16,908 nt of DNA from Candidatus Kuenenia stuttgartensis. Lineage in GTDB: Bacteria; Bacteroidota; Bacteroidia; Flavobacteriales_D; Crocinitomicaceae. Positions 1-7,482 of the stretch are shown here, piece after piece; the stretch's first letter is position 1; each line of letters opens with the position of its first letter. The stretch lies in contig CALPRR020000034.1 in assembly GCA_943326025.2 (NCBI GenBank), positions 1 through 16,908 on the forward strand, given 5' to 3'. The translations under genes and the position numbers were made by a program. Below the pieces are notes generated by a model. The model made no database searches. It was not told where the DNA came from and saw only the letters and a list, made by a program, of their open reading frames with translations.

Positions 1-739
1 TAAATGGTGAAGGAGTTTCTTCTACCAATTTTTGGTGACGTCTTTGAATAGAACAATCTCTTTCAGATAAGTGACAAGCATTTCCGTATTGATCTCCAGC
101 AATTTGAATTTCAATATGACGAGGTTCTACAATGTATTTCTCCATGTACAAACCATCATTTCCAAAAGCAGCAGCAGATTCTTGTCTTGCAGAATCCCAA
201 GCAGCTTCTAAATCTTCTTCTTTCCAAACGATACGCATACCTTTACCTCCACCACCAGCAGTTGCTTTCATGATTACTGGATAAACGATTTTTTTCGCTT
301 GTTCTTTTGCATCTTCAACACTTTCTAATAATCCAACTGAACCTGGAACACAAGGAACTCCAGCAGCAATCATTGTTGCTTTTGCAGTTGCTTTATCTCC
401 CATGCTTGCGATTTGCTCAGGTAAAGCTCCAATAAACTTAATACCAGATTCTTGACAAACTCTTGAGAATTTTTCATTCTCAGAAAGGAAACCATAACCA
501 GGGTGAATTGCATCTGCATTTGTGATTTCAGCAGCAGCAATAATATTTGGAATTGATAAGTAAGATTTTGAACTTACAGCAGGTCCAATACAAACTGCTT
601 CATCAGCAAAACGAACTGGTAAACTATCTTTATCCGCAGTAGAATATACAGCAACTGTTTTGATTCCCATCTCTTTACATGTACGAATTACTCGTAAAGC
701 AATTTCACCTCTATTTGCGATTAATATTTTTTTAAACAT
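1..739 (-). CDS. accC: Biotin carboxylase subunit of acetyl-CoA carboxylase (C-terminus missing)
   Basis: AccC carboxylates the biotin on AccB using ATP and bicarbonate, the first half-reaction of malonyl-CoA synthesis in the cytoplasm. The visible 246 residues start MFKKILIANRGEIALRVIRT, the standard N-terminus of the family. The ATP-grasp part follows: HPGYGFLSEN at 79-88, MGDK with ATP-contacting K116, the glycine-rich loop GGGGKG at 162-167 after K158, and ERDCSIQRRHQK at 226-237, which holds the catalytic Cys/His/Lys group. The family is usually about 450 residues, so roughly the last 200, including the remaining catalytic Glu/Asn/Arg residues, lie beyond the left edge. The gene is last in the visible cluster, 90 bases after accB. 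That gap holds only a weak 6-bp inverted repeat (766-771 with 805-810). The identification is secure. Confidence 0.96.
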   Translation of the reverse strand, partial: MFKKILIANRGEIALRVIRTCKEMGIKTVAVYSTADKDSLPVRFADEAVCIGPAVSSKSYLSIPNIIAAAEITNADAIHPGYGFLSENEKFSRVCQESGIKFIGALPEQIASMGDKATAKATMIAAGVPCVPGSVGLLESVEDAKEQAKKIVYPVIMKATAGGGGKGMRIVWKEEDLEAAWDSARQESAAAFGNDGLYMEKYIVEPRHIEIQIAGDQYGNACHLSERDCSIQRRHQKLVEETPSPF

Positions 740-829
740 TTTATACGTATTTATTAATTACAGAATTAGGGACTAAAAACCAGAAATGACTTCCAATTTT
801 TAACCCCTAATAAAAAGTTAATTCCTAAA

Positions 830-1315
830 TTAAGCTGGATCTACCAAGAATAATGGTTGATCGTATTCTACTGGAGAAGCATCATCAACTAATACTTTAA
901 CGATTTTACCTGACACTTCAGATTCAATTTCGTTAAATAATTTCATTGCTTCAATAATACATAAAGTTGTTCCTGCAGAAATTGAAGAACCAACATTTAC
1001 AAATGCATCTTTATCTGGACCAGCTGAACGGTAAAAAGTACCAATCATTGGTGATTTAATCGTGATGTATTTAGAATCATCTGAAACTGGAGCTGCTGGA
1101 GTAGCAGGTGCAGCTGGCGTTGCAACTGGAGCAACTGGTGCTGTTGCTGCTTGGGGTATAGCAACTGGAGCAGTAGCCTGAATGTATACAGGTTGATCTT
1201 TTCCTTTTTGTTCAGCTTTAATAATGATTTTAAAATCTTTTTGTTCGATTTCTACTTCGTTTACTCCTGATTTTGCTACAAATTTGATTAAATCTTGTAT
1301 CTCAGTTAAATTCAT
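830..1315 (-). CDS. accB: Biotin carboxyl carrier protein of acetyl-CoA carboxylase
   Basis: AccB carries the biotin that AccC carboxylates and the transcarboxylase uses to make malonyl-CoA. At 161 residues it has the usual layout. The N-terminal helical segment (1-35) begins MNLTEIQDLIKFVAKSGVNE. A flexible Ala/Pro/Val/Thr-rich linker spans about 46-77. The biotinyl domain (82-160) begins ITIKSPMIGTFYR. The biotin attachment motif is EAMKLFNE at 122-129, with K125 as the modified lysine. The gene sits 32 bases after fabH and 90 before accC, which fits co-transcription. No Shine-Dalgarno site precedes the ATG. The identification is secure. Confidence 0.97.
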   Translation of the reverse strand: MNLTEIQDLIKFVAKSGVNEVEIEQKDFKIIIKAEQKGKDQPVYIQATAPVAIPQAATAPVAPVATPAAPATPAAPVSDDSKYITIKSPMIGTFYRSAGPDKDAFVNVGSSISAGTTLCIIEAMKLFNEIESEVSGKIVKVLVDDASPVEYDQPLFLVDPA

Positions 1316-1347
1316 ATTTTCGATTTTTAGTTTGTACGTAATTAATA

Positions 1348-2337
1348 TTATGCGTTATAAGCCCATTTCAAATAAACAGCTCCCCATGTAAATCCTCCAC
1401 CAAAAGCAGAAAGAATCAATGTATCCCCTTTTTTCAATTGTTTCTCATAATCCCATAAACACAATGGTAATGTTCCTGCAGTTGTATTACCATATTTTTC
1501 AATATTGATCATAACTTTTTCAGCTGGTAACCCCATTCTGTTTGCAGTAGCATCAATAATTCTTAAGTTTGCTTGATGTGGAACTAACCAATCTACATCA
1601 TCACTTGTTAAATTATTTTTCTCCATTATTTCTGCTGAAACTTCAGCCATATTTGTAACAGCAAACTTGAAAACTGATTTCCCTTCTTGCTTCACATAAT
1701 GTAATCTATTTTCAACTGTTTCAATTGTAGGAGGATTTGCTGAACCACCAGCAGGTTGAATTAAAAATTCTCTTCCAGAACCATCTGCTCTTAAAATAAA
1801 ATCTTGAACTCCTAATCCTTCTTCATTTGGTTCTAACAATACAACTCCACAACCATCACCAAAGATAATACATGTTGTTCTATCTTCATAATCAATTATT
1901 GAAGACATTTTATCAACTCCAATTACAAGAACTTTCTTGTATTTACCAGTTTCAATAAATTGTGCTCCTGTAGATAAAGCATAAATAAATCCAGAACAAG
2001 CAGCTATAAGGTCAAAACCCCAAGCATTTTTCATTCCAACTTTATCACAAATAATATTTGAAGTACTTGGGAATGGGTGGTCTGGTGTAACTGTTCCAAC
2101 AATAACTAAATCAATTTCCATTGGATCTAAATTCATTTTAGCCAATAATCCATTAACAGCTTCCACAGCCATGTCAGATGAAGCTCCTTCTTTTTGGATT
2201 CTTCTCTCTTTTATACCTGTTCTAGTTGTAATCCATTCGTCTGTTGTATCAACAATTTTTGCTAACTCCTCATTAGACAAAACATAATCGGGAACATATC
2301 CGTTTACTCCTGTTATTGCTGCAGTTACTTTTCCCAT
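1348..2337 (-). CDS. fabH: 3-oxoacyl-[acyl-carrier-protein] synthase III
   Basis: FabH condenses an acyl-CoA primer with malonyl-ACP to start fatty-acid elongation; in this phylum branched primers are often used, but primer choice cannot be read from the sequence. The 329-residue length is normal. The thiolase-fold catalytic triad is complete: C114 in AACSGF, H254 in VPHQANLRI and N284 in YGNTTAGT. The C-terminal glycine-rich segment AFGGGFTWGA (about 311-320) is also present, as is TTDEWITTRTGIKERR near the N-terminus. The ATG lies only 3 bases after the plsX stop, so the two are probably translationally coupled. AccB, which supplies its malonyl substrate, follows directly. Confidence 0.97.
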   Translation of the reverse strand: MGKVTAAITGVNGYVPDYVLSNEELAKIVDTTDEWITTRTGIKERRIQKEGASSDMAVEAVNGLLAKMNLDPMEIDLVIVGTVTPDHPFPSTSNIICDKVGMKNAWGFDLIAACSGFIYALSTGAQFIETGKYKKVLVIGVDKMSSIIDYEDRTTCIIFGDGCGVVLLEPNEEGLGVQDFILRADGSGREFLIQPAGGSANPPTIETVENRLHYVKQEGKSVFKFAVTNMAEVSAEIMEKNNLTSDDVDWLVPHQANLRIIDATANRMGLPAEKVMINIEKYGNTTAGTLPLCLWDYEKQLKKGDTLILSAFGGGFTWGAVYLKWAYNA

Positions 2338-2340
2338 AAT

Positions 2341-3279
2341 TTAATTGAATGCTTCATTTACTTTTGACGCTAAACCAGATTTAGCTACTTCAAAAGCGTG
2401 TAATATCATATTCTTAACAGCCACATCATTAGAAATTCCATGACCGATAATCACGTTCCCTTTTACTCCAAGAATAGGCGTTCCACCATAATTTTCGTAA
2501 TTGAAACGATCAAAATATTCATCTTTTATTCCTCTTTTCTTCATCAGGTAAAAAATACCTTCTGCTTCCTTAAGGACAATATTGCCTGTAAAACCGTCAC
2601 AAACGATTACATCAGCTTTACCTAAAAACAAATCACGACCTTCAATATTTCCAACGAAATTAATCTCATCAGATTCAGCCAATAATTTGTAAGTAGCAAT
2701 TGTCAATAAATTTCCTTTAGACTCTTCTTCACCGATACTTAATAATGCAACTTTTGGATTTTCAACACCATAAACATTTTTAGAGTACAATGCCCCTAAT
2801 AGTGCAAATTGGTAAAGAACATCCGGTTTACAATCAGCATTAGATCCAACATCCAATAAAATAGAATTAGATCCATTTATTGTTGGTAATGTAGATGTAA
2901 TACATGGGCGAATGATCCCAGGAATTGTATTTATTTTGTAGATAGATCCTACAAGCATTGCGCCTGTATTCCCGGTACTAGCAAAAGCTTGAATTTGCTT
3001 TTCAGCTAATAAATCAAAACCTACTGAAATAGAACTATTTGGTTTTTGAGGAATCGCACGAGTTGGATGATCGTGCATCGTAATAATATCCGGTGCATGA
3101 ACAATTTCAAAATCTGTTGGATTCCCTCCAAACTTAAAAAGGCAACTCAAGATTACATCTTGGTCACCTATTAATACAATAGTTGTATCTTCAGGAAGCT
3201 CTTTTTGGGCAAGAATTGCTCCTGACACATTTGCATCTGGAGCAAAATCACCACCAAAAATATCAATTCCTATCTTCAT
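2341..3279 (-). CDS. plsX: Phosphate acyltransferase PlsX
   Basis: PlsX converts acyl-ACP and phosphate to acyl-phosphate, the donor used by PlsY in phosphatidic acid synthesis; it acts at the cytoplasmic face of the membrane. The protein has the family landmarks in order: MKIGIDIFGGDFAPD at the start, STGNTGAM, PGIIRPCITSTLP, LLDVGSNADCKPD, VALLSIGEEESKGN, ADVIVCDGFTGNIVLK and VIIGHGISN near the end. The 312-residue length fits. The reading frame also allows a TTG one codon upstream, but the ATG at 3279 reproduces the family N-terminus and is preferred. The stop is 3 bases before fabH. No Shine-Dalgarno site is visible, as is common in the phylum. Confidence 0.95.
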   Translation of the reverse strand: MKIGIDIFGGDFAPDANVSGAILAQKELPEDTTIVLIGDQDVILSCLFKFGGNPTDFEIVHAPDIITMHDHPTRAIPQKPNSSISVGFDLLAEKQIQAFASTGNTGAMLVGSIYKINTIPGIIRPCITSTLPTINGSNSILLDVGSNADCKPDVLYQFALLGALYSKNVYGVENPKVALLSIGEEESKGNLLTIATYKLLAESDEINFVGNIEGRDLFLGKADVIVCDGFTGNIVLKEAEGIFYLMKKRGIKDEYFDRFNYENYGGTPILGVKGNVIIGHGISNDVAVKNMILHAFEVAKSGLASKVNEAFN

Positions 3280-3311
3280 CAAGAAGAAAATTATTTTCTA
3301 TTAACAGTTAA

Positions 3312-3503
3312 TTAAACTGCAACTTCTTTTTCTGCTACGACTCTACCTTTGTAATAAAGTTTCCCTTCATGCCAGTGAGCATGGTGAAACAAATGTGGTT
3401 GTCCTGTCGTTGGGCAAGTCGCAATATTATCAGCTACTGCTTTAAAATGCGTTCTTCTTTTATCTCTTCTTGTAGTCGAGATTCTGCGTTTTGGATGTGC
3501 CAT
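3312..3503 (-). CDS. rpmF: Large-subunit ribosomal protein bL32
   Basis: This is the small basic protein L32 of the 50S subunit, 63 residues long. The N-terminal half, MAHPKRRISTTRRDKRRTHF, is the rRNA-binding tail typical of the family. The C-terminal half holds a single cysteine (C30 in ATCPTTG) followed by a histidine cluster (H37, H40, H41, H43, H45), not the two CxxC pairs of zinc-ribbon L32. It is therefore the form expected not to need the four-cysteine zinc site. It lies 19 bases after the DUF177 gene and about 32 before plsX. The yceD-rpmF-plsX-fabH order is conserved widely in bacteria. Confidence 0.96.
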   Translation of the reverse strand: MAHPKRRISTTRRDKRRTHFKAVADNIATCPTTGQPHLFHHAHWHEGKLYYKGRVVAEKEVAV

Positions 3504-3522
3504 CTTACTTTATTTATGCTTT

Positions 3523-4134
3523 TTAATTCAAATTTTTCAATATAGACCATCTTGGATCAATATCATCGTTATTATTGTCGCCGTCATCTTCTACTTCTTC
3601 GGAATCATCTTCATCATCCTCATCGTCGAAGTCTTCGTCGTCATAATCTTCATCATCAAAATCGTCGTCATCATCATCGTCGTTTGCATTAATTACATAC
3701 TTCTCTAACAATTCCAACATTTCTGGGTTACATTCTCCTTGCTCATGAACTACCCTTACAGGTAATGAAACAGAGATTAACTCATAAATATTCATTTTTA
3801 CATCAAGCTCATACGCTTCAAAATCTAAAACAACCAATGCTTCGTCGTCTGTAGTGTCACCACCAAATTTGTAAACAATTTGATATTCACCTTCAACTTC
3901 TTCTTCAATAGGATCTGTACATCTATCACAACTTGTTGTTACAAGTCCTTCAACATGAAAAACACCTATTAGCATTGTTTCTTTTTTTTCCAATTCTAAA
4001 CGCACGTGAACTTTTCCACTTTGTATAATTGAATATTCTATGTCATCAAAGAACGTGTCCGAAATTTCAAATTCAAATACATGAAAACCAATCTTTAAAC
4101 CAACAAATGGTATTATATATTCGTGTTTCGACAT
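3523..4134 (-). CDS. YceD/DUF177 family protein with long acidic insert
   Basis: Members of the DUF177 (YceD) family are encoded next to rpmF and have been linked to 23S rRNA or 50S maturation; the exact role here is inferred from family and position. The 203-residue protein has the family CxxC pair, C69 and C72 in TSCDRCTDPIEEE, and ends with the conserved DPRWSILKNL (from D193). Between about residues 151 and 191 it carries an almost wholly Asp/Glu/Asn stretch placed between the core and the DPRW motif. It is first in the cluster running to accC. The ATG at 4134 is preceded by AGGAG at a good distance, one of the few classical ribosome sites in the window, and a promoter-like TAACTTTG lies just upstream. 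Confidence 0.85.
   Translation of the reverse strand: MSKHEYIIPFVGLKIGFHVFEFEISDTFFDDIEYSIIQSGKVHVRLELEKKETMLIGVFHVEGLVTTSCDRCTDPIEEEVEGEYQIVYKFGGDTTDDEALVVLDFEAYELDVKMNIYELISVSLPVRVVHEQGECNPEMLELLEKYVINANDDDDDDDFDDEDYDDEDFDDEDDEDDSEEVEDDGDNNNDDIDPRWSILKNLN
3562..3684 (-). repeat. Low-complexity acidic-codon tract inside the DUF177 gene
   Basis: This stretch is built almost only from GAT, GAC, GAA and GAG codons with a few Phe, Tyr and Asn codons. It encodes residues about 151-191 of the DUF177 protein. Semi-regular units such as DDEDYDDEDFDDEDDED suggest growth by slippage or local duplication. The reading frame stays open and re-enters the conserved DPRW ending, so the gene looks intact. 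Confidence 0.8.
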
Positions 4135-4140
4135 ACTTTT

Positions 4141-4145
4141 CTCCT
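4141..4145 (-). promoter_or_regulatory. Shine-Dalgarno site of the DUF177 gene
   Basis: The minus strand reads AGGAG, six bases before the ATG at 4134. It supports that start codon and stands out because most other genes here have only A-rich leaders. Confidence 0.6.
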
Positions 4146-4157
4146 AAAATCGGACTG

Positions 4158-4165
4158 CAAAGTTA
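4158..4165 (-). promoter_or_regulatory. Candidate -7 promoter element of the DUF177-rpmF-plsX-fabH-accBC cluster
   Basis: The minus strand reads TAACTTTG, a full match to the Bacteroidota -7 consensus TAnnTTTG, 23 bases upstream of the DUF177 ATG. No TTTG is visible about 19 bases further upstream. That position is taken instead by one arm of the inverted repeat 4179-4214, so the promoter may be weak or factor-dependent. This is a consensus match only. Confidence 0.42.
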
Positions 4166-4178
4166 ACATTTTTAACTG

Positions 4179-4214
4179 AAAATTGTTAATATCTATCAAC
4201 TTTTTAACAATTTT
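4179..4214. repeat. 11-bp perfect inverted repeat between pdxA and DUF177 genes
   Basis: AAAATTGTTAA at 4179-4189 is the exact reverse complement of TTAACAATTTT at 4204-4214, with a 14-base loop. It lies downstream of the pdxA stop and over the -33 region of the next promoter. The stem has only two G-C pairs and no clear T-run follows on the minus strand, so it is a poor intrinsic terminator. An operator for a dimeric regulator, or chance in AT-rich DNA, are alternatives. A second short repeat (GTTAA 4162-4166 with TTAAC 4172-4176) overlaps the -7 element. Confidence 0.4.
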
Positions 4215-4266
4215 TTATTTGAAATGTATTTTGAAGCCCGTTTTACAACTTATTTTTAAGCAAAAT

Positions 4267-5367
4267 TTAATCCAAAGAACCTGCTTTCTTTTTCTCTGGA
4301 GCTTGTATTTTTAAAGGGTTTGCTGTTATTTCCTTCCGCAATTTTTGTTGACGAAAAACATCCATTGCTAAGTAGATAGCATTTCGCATCGATTGTGCTG
4401 AAGCGATGCCTTGACCAACTATATCGAACGCTGTCCCATGATCTGGAGATGTTCTTACAACTGGAAGGCCTGCTGTAAAATTCACTCCTTCGTCAAAAGA
4501 AATTGCTTTAAACGGAATTAATCCTTGATCGTGGTACATTGCTAAAACAGCATCGTATTGAAACATAGAAGAAGATCCAAAAAATCCATCCGCTGGAAAT
4601 GGTCCAACAGCAATTACATTATTTTCTTCTTTTGCTTTATTGATTGCGGGTAAAATAAGTTCCAAATCTTCTGTACCCATTTTACCATTTTCACCAGCAT
4701 GAGGATTTAAACCTAAAACCGCAATTTTTGGACGTGTTATTCCAAAATCATTTTTCAAGGATTTTTCAACTGCTAAAATCTTATTATATATTTTATCGAT
4801 AGATAATGAACCGCTTACTTCATTGATTGGAATATGCGTTGTCACTAATGCTACTCTAAGTGTATCACTTACCATCATCATTAATGCTTCATCCATACCA
4901 GCCATTTCAGCTAAGTATTCAGTATGCCCAGGAAATTTAAATCCTGTTTTTTTCATTGCTTCCTTAGAAATCGGAGCTGTTACTAAAACATCAATTTTTC
5001 CGGCAGCTAAATCTTTCGTTGCGGCTTCTAAAGACATTAATGCGAATTTTCCGCCTACTTCTGTAGCTTTACCTAATTCGAATGGAATTTCTTCGTTCCA
5101 AACATTGATAACATTCACTTTTTTGTTATGTATCTCATCTGCATCTTTACATGCCTGATACATAAAATCTGGAAGTTTGATTGCTTTTTTATGGTAAGAA
5201 ATTGTTTTCGTTGAAGCATAAATCACCGGTGTGCAATCCACTAGAATTTGTGAATCACTTAGCGCTTTAATTAAAACTTCAGGACCTATTCCATTTATAT
5301 CTCCAATGGAAATTCCAACTCTGACAGGACTAGCTGTCGCTAATTCTCTTTCTTTATCTTTATCCAT
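4267..5367 (-). CDS. pdxA: 4-hydroxythreonine-4-phosphate dehydrogenase
   Basis: PdxA oxidises 4-phosphohydroxy-L-threonine with NAD(P) in the DXP-dependent route to pyridoxal phosphate. The protein shows GISIGDINGIGPEV at 18-31, GFKFPGHTEYLAEM near 142-155, NPHAGENGKMG from 221, AMYHDQGL from 276 and TSPDHGTAFDI from 306. Three histidines, H178, H223 and H279, match the metal ligands of the E. coli enzyme in spacing. The frame stays open 30 codons upstream into pepA. The ATG at 5367 is preferred because it overlaps the pepA stop by one base (TAATG) and places the first strand correctly. Its 366 residues exceed the roughly 330 of E. coli, from a short N-terminal extension, internal additions and a Lys-rich tail. 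Confidence 0.95.
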   Translation of the reverse strand: MDKDKERELATASPVRVGISIGDINGIGPEVLIKALSDSQILVDCTPVIYASTKTISYHKKAIKLPDFMYQACKDADEIHNKKVNVINVWNEEIPFELGKATEVGGKFALMSLEAATKDLAAGKIDVLVTAPISKEAMKKTGFKFPGHTEYLAEMAGMDEALMMMVSDTLRVALVTTHIPINEVSGSLSIDKIYNKILAVEKSLKNDFGITRPKIAVLGLNPHAGENGKMGTEDLELILPAINKAKEENNVIAVGPFPADGFFGSSSMFQYDAVLAMYHDQGLIPFKAISFDEGVNFTAGLPVVRTSPDHGTAFDIVGQGIASAQSMRNAIYLAMDVFRQQKLRKEITANPLKIQAPEKKKAGSLD

Positions 5368-6773
5368 TATTTGTAATTTTTCACAAAGTTCAACAATAAA
5401 CGAACTCCTGAACCTGTTCCACCTTTTCCTTTGTAATCGACTGGAGCATCTAACCAAGCTGGACCAGCAATATCCATATGAATATAAGGTGCTTTCACAA
5501 AATGCTCTAAGAATTTTCCGGCTGTAATCATCCCTGCATTCGCTCCACCAATATTTTTCAAATCAGCGATAGGTGATTTCATCTCTTCGTAATATTCATC
5601 CCAGAAAGGAAAACGTACCACTCTTTCGAATTCTTCATTTCCAGCTTTTTCCAATTGGTTGAAATATTTATCATCTGCATTTCCCATAATGATTGAAGCA
5701 TGATGACCAATAGCTCTTAAAGCTGCTCCTGTTAAAGTTGCAGCATCAATTACTAATTCTGGATCGAATTTTTTAGAATAAGCCAATGCATCTCCTAAAA
5801 TCATTCTTCCTTCAGCATCTGTATTCAATACTTCAACAGTTGTTCCATCATACATCGTAACGATATCACCTGGTGCGTAAGCATTCAATCCTGGACGATT
5901 ATCAGTAGCAGGAACTAAGGCAATAATGTGTGTTTTCAAATTGTTTAACGCTGCTGCATAAACTGCTCCAACTACACATGCTGCACCAGCCATATCGCTT
6001 TTCATGCAATCCATTGAACCTGGAGTTGGTTTCAAACTTAAACCTCCAGTATCATAAACAACACCTTTTCCAACTAAAACGATTGGTTTTTTATTCGTTG
6101 GTTTCTTTGGTTTATATTCTACAATTGTAAATGTAGGTGGATCGATTGAACCTTTATTCACCGCTAATAAACCTCCCATTTTCAACGCTTCAATTTTAGA
6201 TTTCTCTAGAATTTGAACAGTTATTGGCGCTTCTTTTGCTAAAGCCTCAATTTGTTCGCTTAATTGAACTGCGTTTAAATGCGAAACTGGTTCATTTACC
6301 ATGTCTCTTGCCCAAAAAACAGCTTTGATAGTATTGTTTAATTCTTCAATTCGTCTAGCGCTAACAGCACCTCCAACAAGAATTGCAGTTAATTTATTCG
6401 CTTGTTTTTCAGAATCTTTTAAATATTTGATGAATTGATAATTTGAATAAGCAATTCCTTCAGCAACATTTAATACTGCACTTTCTTCTCCAATTACTTG
6501 AATTTTTACAGCTTCTTTTCCTATTAATTTTTGAACTGTTGAACCTGCAACTCTTAATTTCTCAGCATCTTGATCTCCTTTGATAAAGTATGCAATGCTA
6601 TCAGCACTTTTTAAATAATCAGATTTTTTATCACTTTTCAAGAAAACTTTAAGGAAATCACCTAAAATCACTGGTAACTCTTTAATATCCGCATTTCCAG
6701 TTAATGATTTTTTTGTACCAACGATAACGAGATGTTGCGTACTTTCTACTTTTGTATATTTCTGTATGTACAT
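5367..6773 (-). CDS. pepA: Leucyl aminopeptidase, M17 family
   Basis: This is a cytosolic metallo-aminopeptidase, expected to be a hexamer that removes N-terminal residues from peptides. The 468 residues form a variable N-terminal domain (1-150) and the catalytic domain. Metal and catalytic residues line up with E. coli PepA: K236, D241 and K248 in VGKGVVYDTGGLSLKP, D260 in MKSDMAGA, and D319, E321 and R323 in NTDAEGRMILGDAL. All are present, so the enzyme should be active. The ATG at 6773 follows a promoter match by about 20 bases. Its stop shares one base with the pdxA start, so the two genes form a coupled unit. Some M17 proteins also bind DNA; nothing here tests that. The symbol reflects the family, not proven substrate range. 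Confidence 0.94.
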   Translation of the reverse strand: MYIQKYTKVESTQHLVIVGTKKSLTGNADIKELPVILGDFLKVFLKSDKKSDYLKSADSIAYFIKGDQDAEKLRVAGSTVQKLIGKEAVKIQVIGEESAVLNVAEGIAYSNYQFIKYLKDSEKQANKLTAILVGGAVSARRIEELNNTIKAVFWARDMVNEPVSHLNAVQLSEQIEALAKEAPITVQILEKSKIEALKMGGLLAVNKGSIDPPTFTIVEYKPKKPTNKKPIVLVGKGVVYDTGGLSLKPTPGSMDCMKSDMAGAACVVGAVYAAALNNLKTHIIALVPATDNRPGLNAYAPGDIVTMYDGTTVEVLNTDAEGRMILGDALAYSKKFDPELVIDAATLTGAALRAIGHHASIIMGNADDKYFNQLEKAGNEEFERVVRFPFWDEYYEEMKSPIADLKNIGGANAGMITAGKFLEHFVKAPYIHMDIAGPAWLDAPVDYKGKGGTGSGVRLLLNFVKNYK

Positions 6774-6795
6774 ACTTCTATTTTTTGAATATGTA

Positions 6796-6825
6796 CAAAT
6801 TTACATTTTTAAAGGTTACATCAAA
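6796..6825 (-). promoter_or_regulatory. Promoter of pepA-pdxA
   Basis: On the minus strand TTTG (6825-6822) is followed after 18 bases by TAAATTTG (6803-6796), matching both halves of the Bacteroidota housekeeping promoter TTTG / TAnnTTTG at near-ideal spacing. Transcription would begin near 6790, giving a leader of roughly 15-20 bases before the pepA ATG. Confidence 0.6.
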
Positions 6826-6848
6826 TAGCTAAACTGAATCAATATAAA

Positions 6849-7385
6849 TTAATTTGCTGATTTTCGCTTCTCTAATTCCGCCAATAATTCATTCAACTTC
6901 GAAAATCGTTTCCATGAGGTTAATTCAATGTTGAAATTGGTTAACAATATCTCTTTTTGAAACAAATGATAAATGCGTTGTTTACCTAAGAATGTTGCGT
7001 TTTTCTCTTCGAATTTAACATTGAATTCGTTTAAAGGAATTAAAATATTGGATAATTTTCCGTTCAATGTATTAATGATTGACAACTCTACCAAATCATT
7101 TTGAAAATCAATTTCAACTAGCATACCCATTTTATAGGATTTGAAGAGTCGTTTTGAGTAAAAATAGATTCCTACAACAGAAAGTAAAATATTAATGATG
7201 TTGTAATCATTAATGAAAACAAGCATTGGAGGATATTTATTTCCTGACCAAGCAAAACAAGGATAAGTAAATACAAGCAGTATACCAACCATCCAAGCTA
7301 GCATTAAAACCACTGAAAATTTAATTATTAAGGTAAAATATCCATCTGTTAGTTCATGGAATTTTTCTTCAATTGTAAATTTCAT
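6849..7385 (-). CDS. Small two-helix membrane protein of unknown function
   Basis: I do not recognise this 178-residue protein. It begins MKFTIEEKFHELTDGYFTLI and has two probable membrane helices, about residues 17-41 (LIIKFSVVLMLAWMVGILLV within it) and 60-77 (YNIINILLSVVGIYFYS), separated by a short segment with aromatic residues. The C-terminal hundred residues (80-178) are soluble, of alternating hydrophobic pattern suggesting beta strands, and end in a basic helix, ELLAELEKRKSAN. This layout resembles small bacterial PH-like membrane proteins, but that is only a fold guess. It lies about 97 bases downstream of the MORN-repeat gene in the same direction and 75 upstream of pepA. A short hairpin sits 8 bases before its ATG. 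No function is claimed. Confidence 0.75.
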   Translation of the reverse strand: MKFTIEEKFHELTDGYFTLIIKFSVVLMLAWMVGILLVFTYPCFAWSGNKYPPMLVFINDYNIINILLSVVGIYFYSKRLFKSYKMGMLVEIDFQNDLVELSIINTLNGKLSNILIPLNEFNVKFEEKNATFLGKQRIYHLFQKEILLTNFNIELTSWKRFSKLNELLAELEKRKSAN

Positions 7386-7393
7386 AGTAAATA

Positions 7394-7410
7394 GAGTTAA
7401 TGTTTAACTC
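7394..7410 (-). promoter_or_regulatory. Short hairpin in the leader of the two-helix membrane protein gene
   Basis: GAGTTAA (7394-7400) and TTAACTC (7404-7410) are perfect inverted repeats with a 3-base loop, only 8 bases before the ATG at 7385. In the transcript this stem would lie over the ribosome-binding region and could lower translation, or mark the end of the upstream transcript. No T-run follows. Confidence 0.4.
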
Positions 7411-7419
7411 TTCGCTCAA

Positions 7420-7441
7420 AGTAAATATAAAAAAATTTACT
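7420..7441 (-). repeat. AT-rich 7-bp inverted repeat after the MORN-repeat gene
   Basis: AGTAAAT (7420-7426) pairs with ATTTACT (7435-7441) across an 8-base loop that is T-rich on the minus strand. It lies in the spacer after the MORN-repeat gene stop. It is a weak stem; termination is possible but not convincing. The minus-strand TTACTTTG at 7424-7417 is one base off the -7 consensus. Confidence 0.3.
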
Positions 7442-7482
7442 GAAATTTTTAAATTAAATGACTAACAAATATTTTCAATCGT

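Noticed and set aside
766..810. 6-bp inverted repeat with 33-base loop between accB and accC
   Set aside because: Stem too short and loop too long for a terminator; the genes are probably co-transcribed.
4823..5158. Open frame of 111 codons on the plus strand inside pdxA
   Set aside because: Antisense shadow of pdxA; no start context, promoter or family motif.
5368..5457. Upstream extension of pdxA by 30 codons into pepA
   Set aside because: The extra residues are an out-of-frame reading of pepA's conserved C-terminus and do not match the PdxA N-terminus.
6764..6775. Perfect 12-bp palindrome GTATGTACATAC over the pepA start codon
   Set aside because: Short, mostly coding, and such palindromes are expected by chance in AT-rich DNA; no second copy was seen near the promoter.
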